Positions 18,406 through 27,469 of a stretch of 64,000 nucleotides of DNA are shown one piece after another (positions within the stretch are counted from its first letter, which is position 1; each line of letters opens with the position of its first letter). The notes beneath the pieces were generated by a model. It made no database searches, was not told the origin of the DNA, and saw only the letters and a program-made list of their open reading frames with translations. The position numbers were made by a program, and so were the translations under genes. The stretch lies in NCBI GenBank assembly GCA_023431345.1, contig JAEYWK010000111.1, forward strand, positions 80,711 through 144,710, in the 5' to 3' direction. This DNA is from Pseudomonadota bacterium. GTDB taxonomy: Bacteria > Myxococcota_A > Polyangia > Polyangiales > Polyangiaceae.

Positions 18406-18939
18406 ATGCATAGCAGCGTGCAATCCGATGCGGGTCGAGGACAACGCATGTCGCAGTTCGATGCTTCCGCGGGCGCCCCGGGTGCTCGTTTCGAGGTCAA
18501 ACACTCCGGTGACGGACTCACGATGGCGGCGCGCGGCCCGATCAGCGTCGCGCTGTGGAAGGCCAAGCCGTCGCGCTTGCTCTTCGAAGTCCAACGTAAC
18601 GAGCTGGCGAAGGTCGTCGACGCACACCGCGGAAGTGCGGCGTTCATCTGCATCGTCCAGGAAGGCACGCCCGACCCCGAAGACGACGTGCGCAAAGCCT
18701 CGGCCGATATGATCAGCTCGCACGGCGCCAACCTCGCCGCCGTCGCCTGCGTGATCGAGGGCAGCGGATTTCGCGCCGCGATCACGCGCACGGTGCTGAC
18801 AGGCATCGTTTTTCTCGCCCGGAACCCCTCGCCCACCAAGTTCTTCGAGAACGTGCAAGGCGCGACGACGTGGCTGGGCACTCGCATCGGTAAAGAGCGC
18901 GTCGTGGGCTTGAGCGAGAGCATCGCCAGCCTGCGCTGA
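18406..18939 (+). CDS. Conserved-looking cytosolic protein of unknown function
   Basis: The ATG at 18406 has GGAAG four bases upstream, giving 177 residues; an inner ATG at 18448 is an alternative. No signal peptide, membrane segment or catalytic motif. Predicted by eye as mixed alpha/beta: strands such as RLLFEVQ, AAFICIVQEG and LAAVACVIEG alternate with helices, a pattern compatible with STAS-like or roadblock-like folds seen in many myxobacterial signalling proteins. I do not recognise the family. Codon use matches the neighbours, so I regard it as a real gene. Confidence 0.65.
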   Translation: MHSSVQSDAGRGQRMSQFDASAGAPGARFEVKHSGDGLTMAARGPISVALWKAKPSRLLFEVQRNELAKVVDAHRGSAAFICIVQEGTPDPEDDVRKASADMISSHGANLAAVACVIEGSGFRAAITRTVLTGIVFLARNPSPTKFFENVQGATTWLGTRIGKERVVGLSESIASLR

Positions 18940-18988
18940 GACCGCGCCCCGCCCCGGGGGCTGCTCGCAGCTCCATAGAGGGCACCCC

Positions 18989-19010
18989 GGCTTCTCGTTC
19001 GAGAGAAGCC
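18989..19010 (+). terminator. Perfect 8-bp hairpin, possible terminator
   Basis: GGCTTCTC at 18989-18996 pairs with GAGAAGCC at 19003-19010, about 50 bp past the stop of the gene ending at 18939. No T-run follows, so it could act only as a Rho-assisted or pausing structure. Confidence 0.35.
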
Positions 19011-19217
19011 AGGGCCCCGGAAAAATTCCCCCCTTCCTTGTTCCCCACCCCGAGCGCGAGCTGGCGATGCTCACGCGGTCCCCGGACTGGTTGGTACGCC
19101 CGCCCACCGTTCCCGTTGTGCTACCCCCAGCGACTAAGCAACCCGCATGCCAGCGCAACGACTCACAGGAAGCGCGGGGTTCTCGGGTTGAGTGCCCCCG
19201 CGGCGAGCTGACCTGCA

Positions 19218-19240
19218 TGTCCGGACAAAGTGTCCGGACA
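19218..19240. repeat. Tandem copies of the palindrome TGTCCGGACA
   Basis: The self-complementary 10-mer TGTCCGGACA occurs twice, 3 bp apart (19218-19227 and 19231-19240). The two copies can also pair with each other into a 10-bp hairpin with a 3-nt loop. It begins 2 bp beyond the stop of the TPR-PEGA gene, a place that favours a terminator or RNA 3'-end structure over an operator. Confidence 0.6.
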
Positions 19241-19242
19241 GC

Positions 19243-20634
19243 TCAGAAGCGCCCGGAGTAGCCCAGCCAGGCGCGCTCGCCCACCTGCAGCGTGACGCCC
19301 GTCTCCGCTGGCGCGGGGGCTGTGAGCCAAAGGGCAGCGCCGGTCACCGTCAGCGCGCCGCCGAGCACCGCCAGGCCGAGCGCAGCTGCGTCCCGGTTGC
19401 GGAGCGCGTTCTCGCGCTCGAGCAGCTGATTCCACTCGCCCGCCGAGACGTCGGGCGAGCGGGCGTTCATGCGCTCGGCGAGCCGCTGACCGTCGTCGCG
19501 CCAAGTCTCGTACTCGCTCTGGTTGACCGCGTAGATGACGCCTGCGCCAGCCAAGCTCGCGAGGCCAACGCCGCCCACCACCAGCGCCGAGACGCGCTGC
19601 CAAGAGCGCCGCTGGTTGCGCTCATCCACCAGAATATCGGTGGCCTCGCGCACGTCGAGCTCGAGCTTCGGCTGGCTCGCGCTGAGCGACACCCAGCGCT
19701 CGGTCGGCTCGACGCCACGACCAGACAGGGCGATGACGTGTCGCCCCGGCGGCAGCTTTCCGCTCCGAAACGGGAAGCTGTCGATGTGTACTTGCACGCG
19801 CTCCGGAGCTTCGAGGTGCACCGGCAGCAGCTTCGCCGAGGGGTCGAGGTCGCGCAGCCCACAGTCGACGGTGTCCTCCTGGCTATCGGGGACCGCGCGC
19901 TCCTGGGGTAGGAAGCCAGCGCGTTCGAAGCGCAACGTCCGCAGCGGCTGCGAGGAGACCACCTCTCCCCCCCGCGGCAGGTGCGCGATCACGGCCCCGC
20001 CGCTCAGCACGTTCACGTCCGGCACGCCGCAGCTCACCCGGATCCTCTGCGCGGCGCCGCTGGGCTCGAGCTTGACCTGTTGACGCGCGAGCTGCCCCGC
20101 CACGACGTCGATGCGCAGCGTGCGCGGCGTGTAGCCTGCACGACTCACGGTCAGGGCGTGTGTGCCGGCCGTGACCGACAGCGCTCCTGGTAGCGGTGCC
20201 GTGCCGACGACCTCAGCGTCCAGGCTGAGCTCGGCTCCGCTCGGCTCGATCTCCAGCTCGAGGGTGCCGATGCGTTGCGCCTGATATTCCATCACCGCGC
20301 TCGCCTGCGCGCGCCGCTCGGCGTCGAGCTTTGGATCGGCGGTCTCCAAGTATTTGCGTAGCGTTTGCACGGCTTGTACGGCGCGTCCGCTCGCCGCGTA
20401 GGCCTGGCCGAGGTTGTAGAGCACGGACGGGTGCGGGCTGAGCGCGTGAGCTTGTTTGAACTCCGCGATCGCGGCTTCGAGGCTGCCTTGCTGCGCCAGC
20501 AAGTAGCCTCGGTCGAAATGACGCGCAGCTTCGGTGGCGTTCGTCGCCTCTTGGGCGCTGGCGGCGCCGGACAGGCACAGCACGAGCGCGGCGAGCCGAG
20601 CGCGCCCGCTATTGTAAATACGGATTTCTACCAT
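19243..20634 (-). CDS. Exported TPR and PEGA-domain protein
   Basis: 463 residues. An N-terminal signal sequence (LAALVLCLSGAASAQ) is followed by tetratricopeptide repeats (RGYLLAQQGSLEAAIAEF, HPSVLYNLGQAYAASGR), at least two PEGA-type beta modules (GAELSLDAEVVGTAPLPG; VHIDSFPFRSGKLPPGRH), a membrane segment near residue 350 (ALVVGGVGLASLAGAGVI) and a second one near the C terminus. This layout is common in myxobacteria next to Ser/Thr kinases. The start overlaps the kinase stop by 26 bp, so the two are coupled. Probable periplasmic or envelope scaffold; no enzyme motif is seen. Confidence 0.8.
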   Translation of the reverse strand: MVEIRIYNSGRARLAALVLCLSGAASAQEATNATEAARHFDRGYLLAQQGSLEAAIAEFKQAHALSPHPSVLYNLGQAYAASGRAVQAVQTLRKYLETADPKLDAERRAQASAVMEYQAQRIGTLELEIEPSGAELSLDAEVVGTAPLPGALSVTAGTHALTVSRAGYTPRTLRIDVVAGQLARQQVKLEPSGAAQRIRVSCGVPDVNVLSGGAVIAHLPRGGEVVSSQPLRTLRFERAGFLPQERAVPDSQEDTVDCGLRDLDPSAKLLPVHLEAPERVQVHIDSFPFRSGKLPPGRHVIALSGRGVEPTERWVSLSASQPKLELDVREATDILVDERNQRRSWQRVSALVVGGVGLASLAGAGVIYAVNQSEYETWRDDGQRLAERMNARSPDVSAGEWNQLLERENALRNRDAAALGLAVLGGALTVTGAALWLTAPAPAETGVTLQVGERAWLGYSGRF

Positions 20635-22024
20635 CGAAGCTTGGCCGAGGCGGCTCGGGGCGGGAGGCTCGTGAAGAAGGCGCTGGCGTCGGGTGAGACT
20701 GGGAGCGTGGCGGCGCAGCGCGCGCGGCGCTCGCGGTGGCAGCTACGAGCGCCGCGGAGGTCGCGAGCGCGGGGCGGCTGGTCGTCGTGGCTCCGGGCGG
20801 CGGCGCCGATGCGGCCGCGTCTCGCGCGAGCACGTCCGCGGCCGGCTCGCTCACGGCGAGCTGACTCGTCCCGCGAGCCGAGCCGAGCGCGTCTTCGACG
20901 ACGCGCTGCCGCAGCCAAAAGAACACGGCGCCACCCAGCAGCAGCCCTGCGCCGAAGCCAATCAGCCAACCCGGCGCGCGCCGGGGGCTTGGCGGGTGAG
21001 CAGCGCGCGCTGGGCTCGCGGAGGCGGTTCGCGGTAGCCCAGCCAGAGCCTGGTCGGCCTCGGCGAGCGTGTCGCCCGACAGCACGGAGTGGCCCGCTGC
21101 ATCCAGCGTCGGCAGCGGGCGCGCTGCGCCGGCGAAGGGCCGAAGGGCGGCCGCCAACTCGAGCGCGGAAGCATAGCGTGCCGCTGGCTCCTTGGCCATC
21201 GCCCGCGCGATGACGGCCGACAGCTCTTGCGGCACGTCCGGCGAGACCGCTGAGGCCGGCGGCGGCGACTCGTTCAAGATGCGGAACAGCGTCCGCTCCA
21301 GCGAGTCGGCAGCGAAAGGCGGCGTGGTGGTGAGGCTCTCGTACAGAATGACCCCGAGCGAAAACAAATCACTCGCCGGGCCCGGCGGGCGCTCGGAGCC
21401 GATCTGCTCGGGCGACATGTAGCGGGCGGTGCCAACCAACACTCCGTCGCCGGTCGTGTGCGCCCCGTCGAAGCGCGCGACACCGAAATCGAGCAAGACG
21501 CAGACCTCGCGGCCGTCGTCAGCGCGCGACAGCCACAAATTCTCCGGCTTCAAATCGCGGTGGATCAGCCCCGATGTGTGGGCGGCGTGTAGGCCCAGGC
21601 ACACGTCGATCGCGATGTTGACCGCCCTCACTACCGTGAGCGGCGCGTGCACCGACAGCAGCTGGCGTAGGTTCTGCCCCCGCAGCAGCTCCATCACGAA
21701 GAACGGCTGCCCTTCCGGTAGCGCACCGTAGTCGCTGATGCCGACGACGTGCTCGCTTTCGATGCGCGAGGCGGCTCGCGCTTCGCGGTTGAAGCGACGA
21801 ACGAGCTGCGGGTTCGATGAGCGCGTTTGCCGGAGCACCTTCATCGCCAGGTGACGACCGAGCGCGACGTGCTCCACTTCGTACACGTCGGCCATGCCAC
21901 CGCTGCCGATGTGCGACAGCACCCGGTAGCGCTGCTCGACGACCCTACCGAGCAGCGGATGCTCTCCCGTCAGCGGGCCCAGCTCGCGCGTGCTTTCGGA
22001 CTCCGATTCCAACCCCGCCCGCAC
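20609..22024 (-). CDS. Membrane-anchored Ser/Thr protein kinase
   Basis: Start at the GTG at 22024, one base after the stop of the upstream regulator and 8 bases after AAGGGG; the long open frame beyond it overlaps that regulator. 471 residues. Kinase motifs in order: GSGGMADVYEVE (P-loop), AMKVL (VAIK Lys), HRDLKPEN (catalytic loop), DFGVAR (DFG), GTARYMSPEQ (activation segment) and SDLFSLGVIL. One membrane segment follows (GWLIGFGAGLLLGGAVFFWL) and then a Pro/Ala/Ser-rich outer tail without a folded domain, so it lacks PASTA repeats. It is expected to sense or be tethered at the envelope and to phosphorylate the FHA protein encoded just upstream (inference from operon and FHA biology). Confidence 0.9.
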   Translation of the reverse strand: MRAGLESESESTRELGPLTGEHPLLGRVVEQRYRVLSHIGSGGMADVYEVEHVALGRHLAMKVLRQTRSSNPQLVRRFNREARAASRIESEHVVGISDYGALPEGQPFFVMELLRGQNLRQLLSVHAPLTVVRAVNIAIDVCLGLHAAHTSGLIHRDLKPENLWLSRADDGREVCVLLDFGVARFDGAHTTGDGVLVGTARYMSPEQIGSERPPGPASDLFSLGVILYESLTTTPPFAADSLERTLFRILNESPPPASAVSPDVPQELSAVIARAMAKEPAARYASALELAAALRPFAGAARPLPTLDAAGHSVLSGDTLAEADQALAGLPRTASASPARAAHPPSPRRAPGWLIGFGAGLLLGGAVFFWLRQRVVEDALGSARGTSQLAVSEPAADVLARDAAASAPPPGATTTSRPALATSAALVAATASAARAAPPRSQSHPTPAPSSRASRPEPPRPSFDGRNPYLQ

Positions 22025-22025
22025 C

Positions 22026-23453
22026 TCAGCGCCCCTTCTTACCGACGTCGGCGCTGAGCTCGAGGGCATCTCCGCTAGCGCCGCCCTCGAGCAGCGCTTG
22101 GGCGGACCGCCCGTCCAGCAAGCGGTAGGCGCGCTGCCGCGAGATGCCGGCTTCCCGAGCGGCGCGAGATAGGTTGCCGTGGCGCGCGAGATGCTCGCGC
22201 AAGCGCTCGATATCGAGCCGCGCCTCGTCGGGCCCGCGACGTCGCACTGCCGCCGATGCGCCACCGGCTGGCGCGACGCTACGAGAAGCTGCGGGTACGT
22301 CGTCGAGCATGCTACGGCGCAGGACTGGTTCGTGGCCGTGAAGGGCCAGCAGGCGCCGCGCCAAGAGCTCGAGCTCGCGCACGTTGGCGCTCCAGGGCAA
22401 GAGCAGCAAGTGCTCGAGCAAGCGACCGTCGACCCCTGGTGGGCGTCCCCCCGAGTGCAGCCGCAGGAAGTGCGCTAGCAGAATCGGGATGTCTACCCGA
22501 CGCTCGACGAGGCGCGGCACCGAAAGACTCACGCCCGAGAGCCGCGCTGCCAAGTCTTCACGCAGCCGCCGCGCCGCCACCAGCTCCGAGAGTGGGACCA
22601 AGCATGCAGCGACGACGCGCACGTTCACCGCGATGGACCTGGTTTCGCCCAGCGGCACGACGACCTTCTCCTGCAGCACGCGCAGCAGCTTGGTTTGCAC
22701 CGCCGGCGCCAAGTCCGCCAGCTCGTCGAGGAACAGCGTGCCTTGGTGCGCGGCCCGAAAGTGACCGAGCCCTGCCTGCTCGGCGCCCGTGAACGCGCCC
22801 TTTCTGTGCCCGAACAGCTCGGCCTCGGCCAGCGCCGGAGGCAGCGCCCCACAATTGACGGCATGCAGCTCTCCGCTGCGGCCACTCAGCGCGTGCAGCG
22901 TGCGTGCAATGCCTTCTTTACCCACGCCGGTGGCGCCCTCGATCACCACTGGCAGCTCGTCGGGCGCGAGCAGGCTGACGCGGCGGAATAGCTCCTTCGA
23001 GCCGGGACCGAAAATGACTCCTGGTACTGGCTCGACGCTGGACGGTGGCCCTAAGTCGTCGCTGATGCGAACGGTGACACCCACGGCATCGCCGAGCCGC
23101 AGTACGTCCCCTTCACTGAGCGCTGAGCTCTCGACGCGAGCGCCGTTCAGGAAGGTGCCGTTCGTGCTGCCGAGGTCGCGCACGCCCCAGAGGGGCCCCT
23201 GTCGAAACAGCTCGGCGTGTTTGCGCGAGACTCCCGGAAAGTCGAGGCACCCCGGCGCGTCGGCTCCGCGACCGAGCACGACGCCCGATCGGGACAGCAA
23301 CAGAGGCGGCGCGGCTCCTAAGCCACTCCACAGGAGCCAGAGCGACGAGCGCCTTTCATGACTGACGGTATCGTCCAGCCTGAGAGTCGTTGTGTCCGAG
23401 TTACTCACGCAGCCGCCTGGCAAGGCAGTATCACGGGAGTGGAAGCGAGTCAT
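22026..23453 (-). CDS. FHA-domain sigma-54-type transcription activator
   Basis: 475 residues from the ATG at 23453; a GTG at 23408 with AGGCGG upstream is an alternative start. FHA domain at about residues 45-130 with the phosphothreonine-binding signature (GRGADAPG, SRKHAEL, STNGTFLNG). AAA+ domain with Walker A GATGVGKEG, the sigma-54 contact loop GAFTGA intact, Walker B GTLFLDE and an arginine-finger region. A C-terminal Fis-type helix-turn-helix reads GNLSRAAREAGISRQRAYRLL. FHA replaces the usual receiver, so the protein should respond to Ser/Thr phosphorylation rather than His-Asp relay, as described for several Myxococcus enhancer-binding proteins. The kinase gene follows directly and is the obvious partner. 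Confidence 0.9.
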   Translation of the reverse strand: MTRFHSRDTALPGGCVSNSDTTTLRLDDTVSHERRSSLWLLWSGLGAAPPLLLSRSGVVLGRGADAPGCLDFPGVSRKHAELFRQGPLWGVRDLGSTNGTFLNGARVESSALSEGDVLRLGDAVGVTVRISDDLGPPSSVEPVPGVIFGPGSKELFRRVSLLAPDELPVVIEGATGVGKEGIARTLHALSGRSGELHAVNCGALPPALAEAELFGHRKGAFTGAEQAGLGHFRAAHQGTLFLDELADLAPAVQTKLLRVLQEKVVVPLGETRSIAVNVRVVAACLVPLSELVAARRLREDLAARLSGVSLSVPRLVERRVDIPILLAHFLRLHSGGRPPGVDGRLLEHLLLLPWSANVRELELLARRLLALHGHEPVLRRSMLDDVPAASRSVAPAGGASAAVRRRGPDEARLDIERLREHLARHGNLSRAAREAGISRQRAYRLLDGRSAQALLEGGASGDALELSADVGKKGR

Positions 23454-23534
23454 GATGCGCGTGTGGGCTGCAGGCGGAATTTCAGCGGCTCTGCAGCGCG
23501 TCGCCCCAGCTCGCGGCCGATCGGTGGATGTTGC

Positions 23535-24848
23535 CTACGGCGCCCGTGGCCGCTCGCCGGCTGGTCTCCGGCCGCGCAGCGAGGACCACACCACCTTCCC
23601 GACCACGCTCGGATGAAACAAGTGTGCAGGCGGCGCCAGCAAATTCATGACGCGGGCGAAGCGCCGGTAAACGTCCTCGTCACTCGAGGTGAGGCGGTGC
23701 ACGTGGCCGGTATACCAGTGCCCCAGGCCAGTGCCGAACGGCCGCTTGCCCTCCACGTCCGGGAACCGAAAATCCTCACCGGTGGAGAGGGCCCACGCGA
23801 CACGGTACGCGGCAGGCACGCGCGCCCAATACGTTGCCGCGACGTCGCTACTCGCTTCGGCGAGGCTGCGCTCCAGCACCTCCCCGCAGAGCGAGGCCAC
23901 CGTCATGCCTTGCCCAAACACGGGATCGACGCTGCAGAGCGCGTCGCCGATCGCCAGCGTCGCGGGCGGGCGCCTCGTCATCTCCGCGTAGTGGTGCAGG
24001 CGCGCTTCGCGGTAGTGAAATTGCTTGTAGTCACTGACGCGCTCGGCTCCGCGCAAGAACTCGGCGATCTCCGGTCGGGGCAAGCTGGCGGCGAACGCCA
24101 AGAAGTCCGCGTCGTTGGCGCCCGCGCTGTCGCCGCACCAACCGAACTGGGACACGACGAGCTCGCCCGTTTCGACCGGCACGACCGCGGCCGCGCGCCG
24201 CTCCGCCGGCGGCTCGGGATAAATGAGGATGCCGGTCCAGTCGCGCGGACGCCTCGAGCGAAAGCGCGCCGAGGTGTAGGTGACGTCGACCTTCACGCGC
24301 TCGCTCCGCGGCTGGGAGAAGCCCGCCGCCTCCAGCCAACCCGGCAAGCGCGAGCCCCTGCCGGAGGCGTCTACCAGCAGGTCGACGACGGTCCGCTCGG
24401 CGCCGCTGCGGAGCTCCGGCCGCGCGGAGGGCCAGGTCACCTCGTCGATGCTCTGCCGCCGAACCTCGACCTGCGGGAGTGAGAGAACTCGAGCGCGCAG
24501 CGCTTGCTCGAGCAAGACGCGGCTCTGCGAATGACCCTTGAGCCCCGATTCGAAGCGCCGCTTCCAAACCCCGAAATGAAACCAGTTGTTGTGCTGGCTC
24601 ATGTCGACGTATTGGCCGCCCGCAGCCGCAATGGCGTCGAACAGGCCCGGGAAGAGTCGCTCCAGCACGGCGCCGCCAGCGGCGAGCAGCACGTGAACGT
24701 GGTGCGCTTGCGGCGCGCCCTTGCGCGGGCCGGCCAGCGAGAGATCGTCGCGCTCGAAGAGCAGCACCCGCTCGAAGCGGTCGCTCAGCACGCGAGCCGC
24801 GATCAGCCCCCCGACACTTCCGCCAATGACCGCCGCGACGCGCGCCAT
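23535..24848 (-). CDS. FAD-dependent oxidoreductase of the monooxygenase/hydroxylase fold
   Basis: 437 residues from the ATG at 24848. N-terminal dinucleotide fold VIGGSVGGLIAARVL followed by an acidic strand end (LLFERDD), and the second FAD contact AIGDALCSVDPVFGQGM near residue 310, the GD motif of p-hydroxybenzoate-hydroxylase-like enzymes. HHVHVLL early in the protein is typical of a subgroup annotated as FAD-binding monooxygenases in actinobacteria and myxobacteria. Substrate is unknown; no biosynthetic cluster surrounds it. No signal peptide or membrane helix. Confidence 0.8.
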   Translation of the reverse strand: MARVAAVIGGSVGGLIAARVLSDRFERVLLFERDDLSLAGPRKGAPQAHHVHVLLAAGGAVLERLFPGLFDAIAAAGGQYVDMSQHNNWFHFGVWKRRFESGLKGHSQSRVLLEQALRARVLSLPQVEVRRQSIDEVTWPSARPELRSGAERTVVDLLVDASGRGSRLPGWLEAAGFSQPRSERVKVDVTYTSARFRSRRPRDWTGILIYPEPPAERRAAAVVPVETGELVVSQFGWCGDSAGANDADFLAFAASLPRPEIAEFLRGAERVSDYKQFHYREARLHHYAEMTRRPPATLAIGDALCSVDPVFGQGMTVASLCGEVLERSLAEASSDVAATYWARVPAAYRVAWALSTGEDFRFPDVEGKRPFGTGLGHWYTGHVHRLTSSDEDVYRRFARVMNLLAPPAHLFHPSVVGKVVWSSLRGRRPAGERPRAP

Positions 24849-24943
24849 GCCCCTCTGTATCACGAAGATTCCGGTTTCGAGCACGCGGTCTGAGGCGCCG
24901 GGGGGGATTCGGTGGTACTTTGCGCGAGCGAAGGGAGCTTGGC

Positions 24944-27418
24944 GTGAGAAGTACGGTTTGGGCGGTGGTGTTCGTCATGACCGCGGGCGCGGGGGTCAGC
25001 GGCTGCGGAGAGGGCGTGGAGCCCTCCCTCGGGCAAGCGCACGCGAGCGTCGAGGTCGCGCAGCACGGCGTGTATTACCAGGTAGCCTTCGCACCGGCTC
25101 GCTCGCTCGACGCGTTCGCGGAGGCGCTGCCCGCGAAGAGCGCGAAAGAGCAGCAGGACGCCTACGTGCGCGAGCTGTCCTCGCTCGCGCTACCCTACTG
25201 GTCGAGTGGCTCCATCACCGTCCCCGCGCTGACCCACGTCGGCGGCGCGGTGCTCATGGCACCGGCGCCGGCCACCAGTCGCATTCGCTACTCGTGCGGC
25301 GCAACGTTGATCTCACCGAGCTACGCGATCACGGCCGGCCATTGCCCCACCGCCGACACCAAGCTCGACGAGCTCGAGCTGCAGATGTACCGCCCCACGC
25401 AGCGCCTCGCCGGCGCTTGGCAAAAGACGGTCACGCTCTCGGGAGCCTGGCCTGAGCTCAGCCATCCGCTGCTCGACGAAGCCGATGGCTACGTGATCGA
25501 TCGCTACCCCTGCAGCGTGAAGACGCGCTGCTACGACGGCGACATCAACGTCGCTTGTCAAAACCCGGGCAGCGACGTGGCGTTGCTGGAGTGCGCCGGA
25601 CGCCCCGGCGACAAGTACGGCTTCATCGACGTGAGCACCGGCTCCTCGATGGGCAAGGAAGCCCTCATGCACTGGAAGCACGAGGTGCTCGACGTGCACA
25701 CCGCCGACCCCATACCGAGCGACTACCGCGAGCACTACGTCGAGTATCCCCCCTCACCCGAGCAGAATTTCCACTATTTCGAGACCGGCAATCAGCTGCT
25801 CGCGCTGCGCTCGATCCCCTGGCCCGATGGCTCCCCGACCAAGTTCGCGAGCGCGGCTCAGGTCGACGTGCAGGGCTGTCATGGCTCGTCGGGCTCCGGT
25901 GTCTTGGCGCGCGAGGGCGAGTCGAACGAGTATCGCTTGGCGGGTCCGGCGGCGCTCGGCGGTCCCGGCTTGGCCGGCCGCTTGTGCGCCCAGGTGCCGA
26001 ACCCCGGTGGCGCGAGCACCGGACCCGGCACCTTCGGGCTGGCCACCAAATGGGCGGAGCCGCAGAAGCTGCTCACCCAGTACGCGGCTCTGCTCCGCGC
26101 GGATTGTAGCGCACGAGGGCCGACCGCGCGCGATCTCGAAGGGCTACCCATCGCGCCGGGCAGCCACCACGTCGCGACGCTGTTCAGCTTCTTGTCGTGC
26201 CAGCTCGACCCTTTCGCACGCGACGGCAGCGTGCTCGCCAGCCCGGCCTTCGGCCCCTATCCGGAGCGGTTCATCGACGATACCTCGGCGACCGAGCGCG
26301 TCGTGCACGGGTTCACTCTCGAAGCGGAGTCCGACTATCGCGCCGCGCTCCAGGCGCAGTCGCAGGGCACCTGCACCGCCTGCCTCGCGCCGGAGCTTCA
26401 CGTGGGCGGCGCCATCGCCGCAGTCGCGCCTGGCGCTGGGGGCCTGACGCTCATCGGCGCCCACTTCCCGAGCGAGAGCCCCGGCCCCGCCGACGTGCGC
26501 ATCACCAACCACGACACCGGGCTCGCGCTCGGCGCCTTCACGCTCGTGCGCGAAGGTCAGGTCAACTCCTTCGACACCCCCGAAGAGCGGCTGGAAGCCG
26601 GGCTCTACGCGCTGGACGAGGTGGGGAGCGTCGTGGTCGGTCCGGCGCCGATGCGCTTCAGCGGCGACGGGCAAGCGAGCTTTCAAGCGCACCTGCTGCG
26701 CGGCGAGCGCTTCGCCTTGTTCCGCCAAGCGCTCGGACCTTCACATCGCTGGTGGGTGCGGCTCGGCGGCGAGCCGCTCGAAGCGCTCACCTGCGGACTG
26801 CTCGGCTTCGATGGCGAGCCCGCCGTCAGCGTGCCCTGCGCGGAGCTCATGGTGCTCGACGACGCTCAGGGCAGCGAGGCGCGCCTCGCTTTCTTCGTGG
26901 AGCTGCCTGCGTCGAGCAGCGCGGCAGAGGCCCACGTGAAGTACGTCGCGCTCGCGTCCGATAGCGCGCGCGACCTCGACGGCGACCTCGTCCCCGAAGT
27001 GCTCGACAACTGCCCGCTCGATTGGAACGCATCCCAAGGCGACTGCAGCGAGGAGCCCCCCGTGACCGACGGGGGCGAAGGCGGGGCCGCCGGCGAAGGC
27101 GGCCAAGGTGGCGCGTCCGAGCTCGGCGCAGGCGCGCCCAGCAGCGAAGGCGGCGCGGAGAGCGGGGGCGGCGCTGCGGAGCCGGTGGCTGGCACCGCGA
27201 GCGCCGGCTCGGGCGGCACCGGCGCCTCAGTGGGCGGTAGCCCTGTCGCCGTGGGTGACGAAAGCGGCGGTAGCGACGCCTCGTCCCCTCCTACGCGCGA
27301 CCCCAGCTCGTCGTGTGACTGCGGGATCGCTGGCCGCTCGCGCTCGAGCAGCTGGCTGCTTACCATGCTGACGCTCGCGCTCACGGCAGCGCGGCGGCTT
27401 CGCCGAGACCCGCGTTGA
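24944..27418 (+). CDS. Surface lipoprotein with trypsin-like domain and MYXO-CTERM-type tail
   Basis: Start at the GTG at 24944, which has AAGGGAG six bases upstream; 824 residues. A lipobox-like GVSGC near residue 20 ends the signal peptide. The chymotrypsin-fold triad is readable: His in AITAGHC, Asp in SDVALLEC, Ser in GCHGSSGSG. A thrombospondin type-3-like calcium motif (LDGDLVPEVLDNCPLDWN) precedes a Gly/Ala/Ser linker and a C-terminal tail with Cys-x-Cys, one membrane helix and RRLRR, the layout of MYXO-CTERM sorting signals. The protein would be an outer-surface protease or a protease-like binder. Having both an N-terminal lipid site and a C-terminal sorting tail is unusual, so one of the two may be non-functional. 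Confidence 0.82.
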   Translation: MRSTVWAVVFVMTAGAGVSGCGEGVEPSLGQAHASVEVAQHGVYYQVAFAPARSLDAFAEALPAKSAKEQQDAYVRELSSLALPYWSSGSITVPALTHVGGAVLMAPAPATSRIRYSCGATLISPSYAITAGHCPTADTKLDELELQMYRPTQRLAGAWQKTVTLSGAWPELSHPLLDEADGYVIDRYPCSVKTRCYDGDINVACQNPGSDVALLECAGRPGDKYGFIDVSTGSSMGKEALMHWKHEVLDVHTADPIPSDYREHYVEYPPSPEQNFHYFETGNQLLALRSIPWPDGSPTKFASAAQVDVQGCHGSSGSGVLAREGESNEYRLAGPAALGGPGLAGRLCAQVPNPGGASTGPGTFGLATKWAEPQKLLTQYAALLRADCSARGPTARDLEGLPIAPGSHHVATLFSFLSCQLDPFARDGSVLASPAFGPYPERFIDDTSATERVVHGFTLEAESDYRAALQAQSQGTCTACLAPELHVGGAIAAVAPGAGGLTLIGAHFPSESPGPADVRITNHDTGLALGAFTLVREGQVNSFDTPEERLEAGLYALDEVGSVVVGPAPMRFSGDGQASFQAHLLRGERFALFRQALGPSHRWWVRLGGEPLEALTCGLLGFDGEPAVSVPCAELMVLDDAQGSEARLAFFVELPASSSAAEAHVKYVALASDSARDLDGDLVPEVLDNCPLDWNASQGDCSEEPPVTDGGEGGAAGEGGQGGASELGAGAPSSEGGAESGGGAAEPVAGTASAGSGGTGASVGGSPVAVGDESGGSDASSPPTRDPSSSCDCGIAGRSRSSSWLLTMLTLALTAARRLRRDPR

Positions 27419-27469
27419 GCGCGCCCCCTCGCTCGCGCCGGACACGCCCCTGCCGGCCGCCCCCGTGCC

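Larger units (their letters stand above)
18940..19242. other. Intergenic region between convergent genes with two palindromic structures
   Basis: About 300 bp without a gene. It contains the hairpin GGCTTCTC/GAGAAGCC at 18989-19010 (8-bp stem, 6-nt loop), which may end the transcript of the unknown gene at 18406, and a tandem palindrome at 19218-19240 next to the stop of the PEGA gene. The remainder is featureless. Confidence 0.5.
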
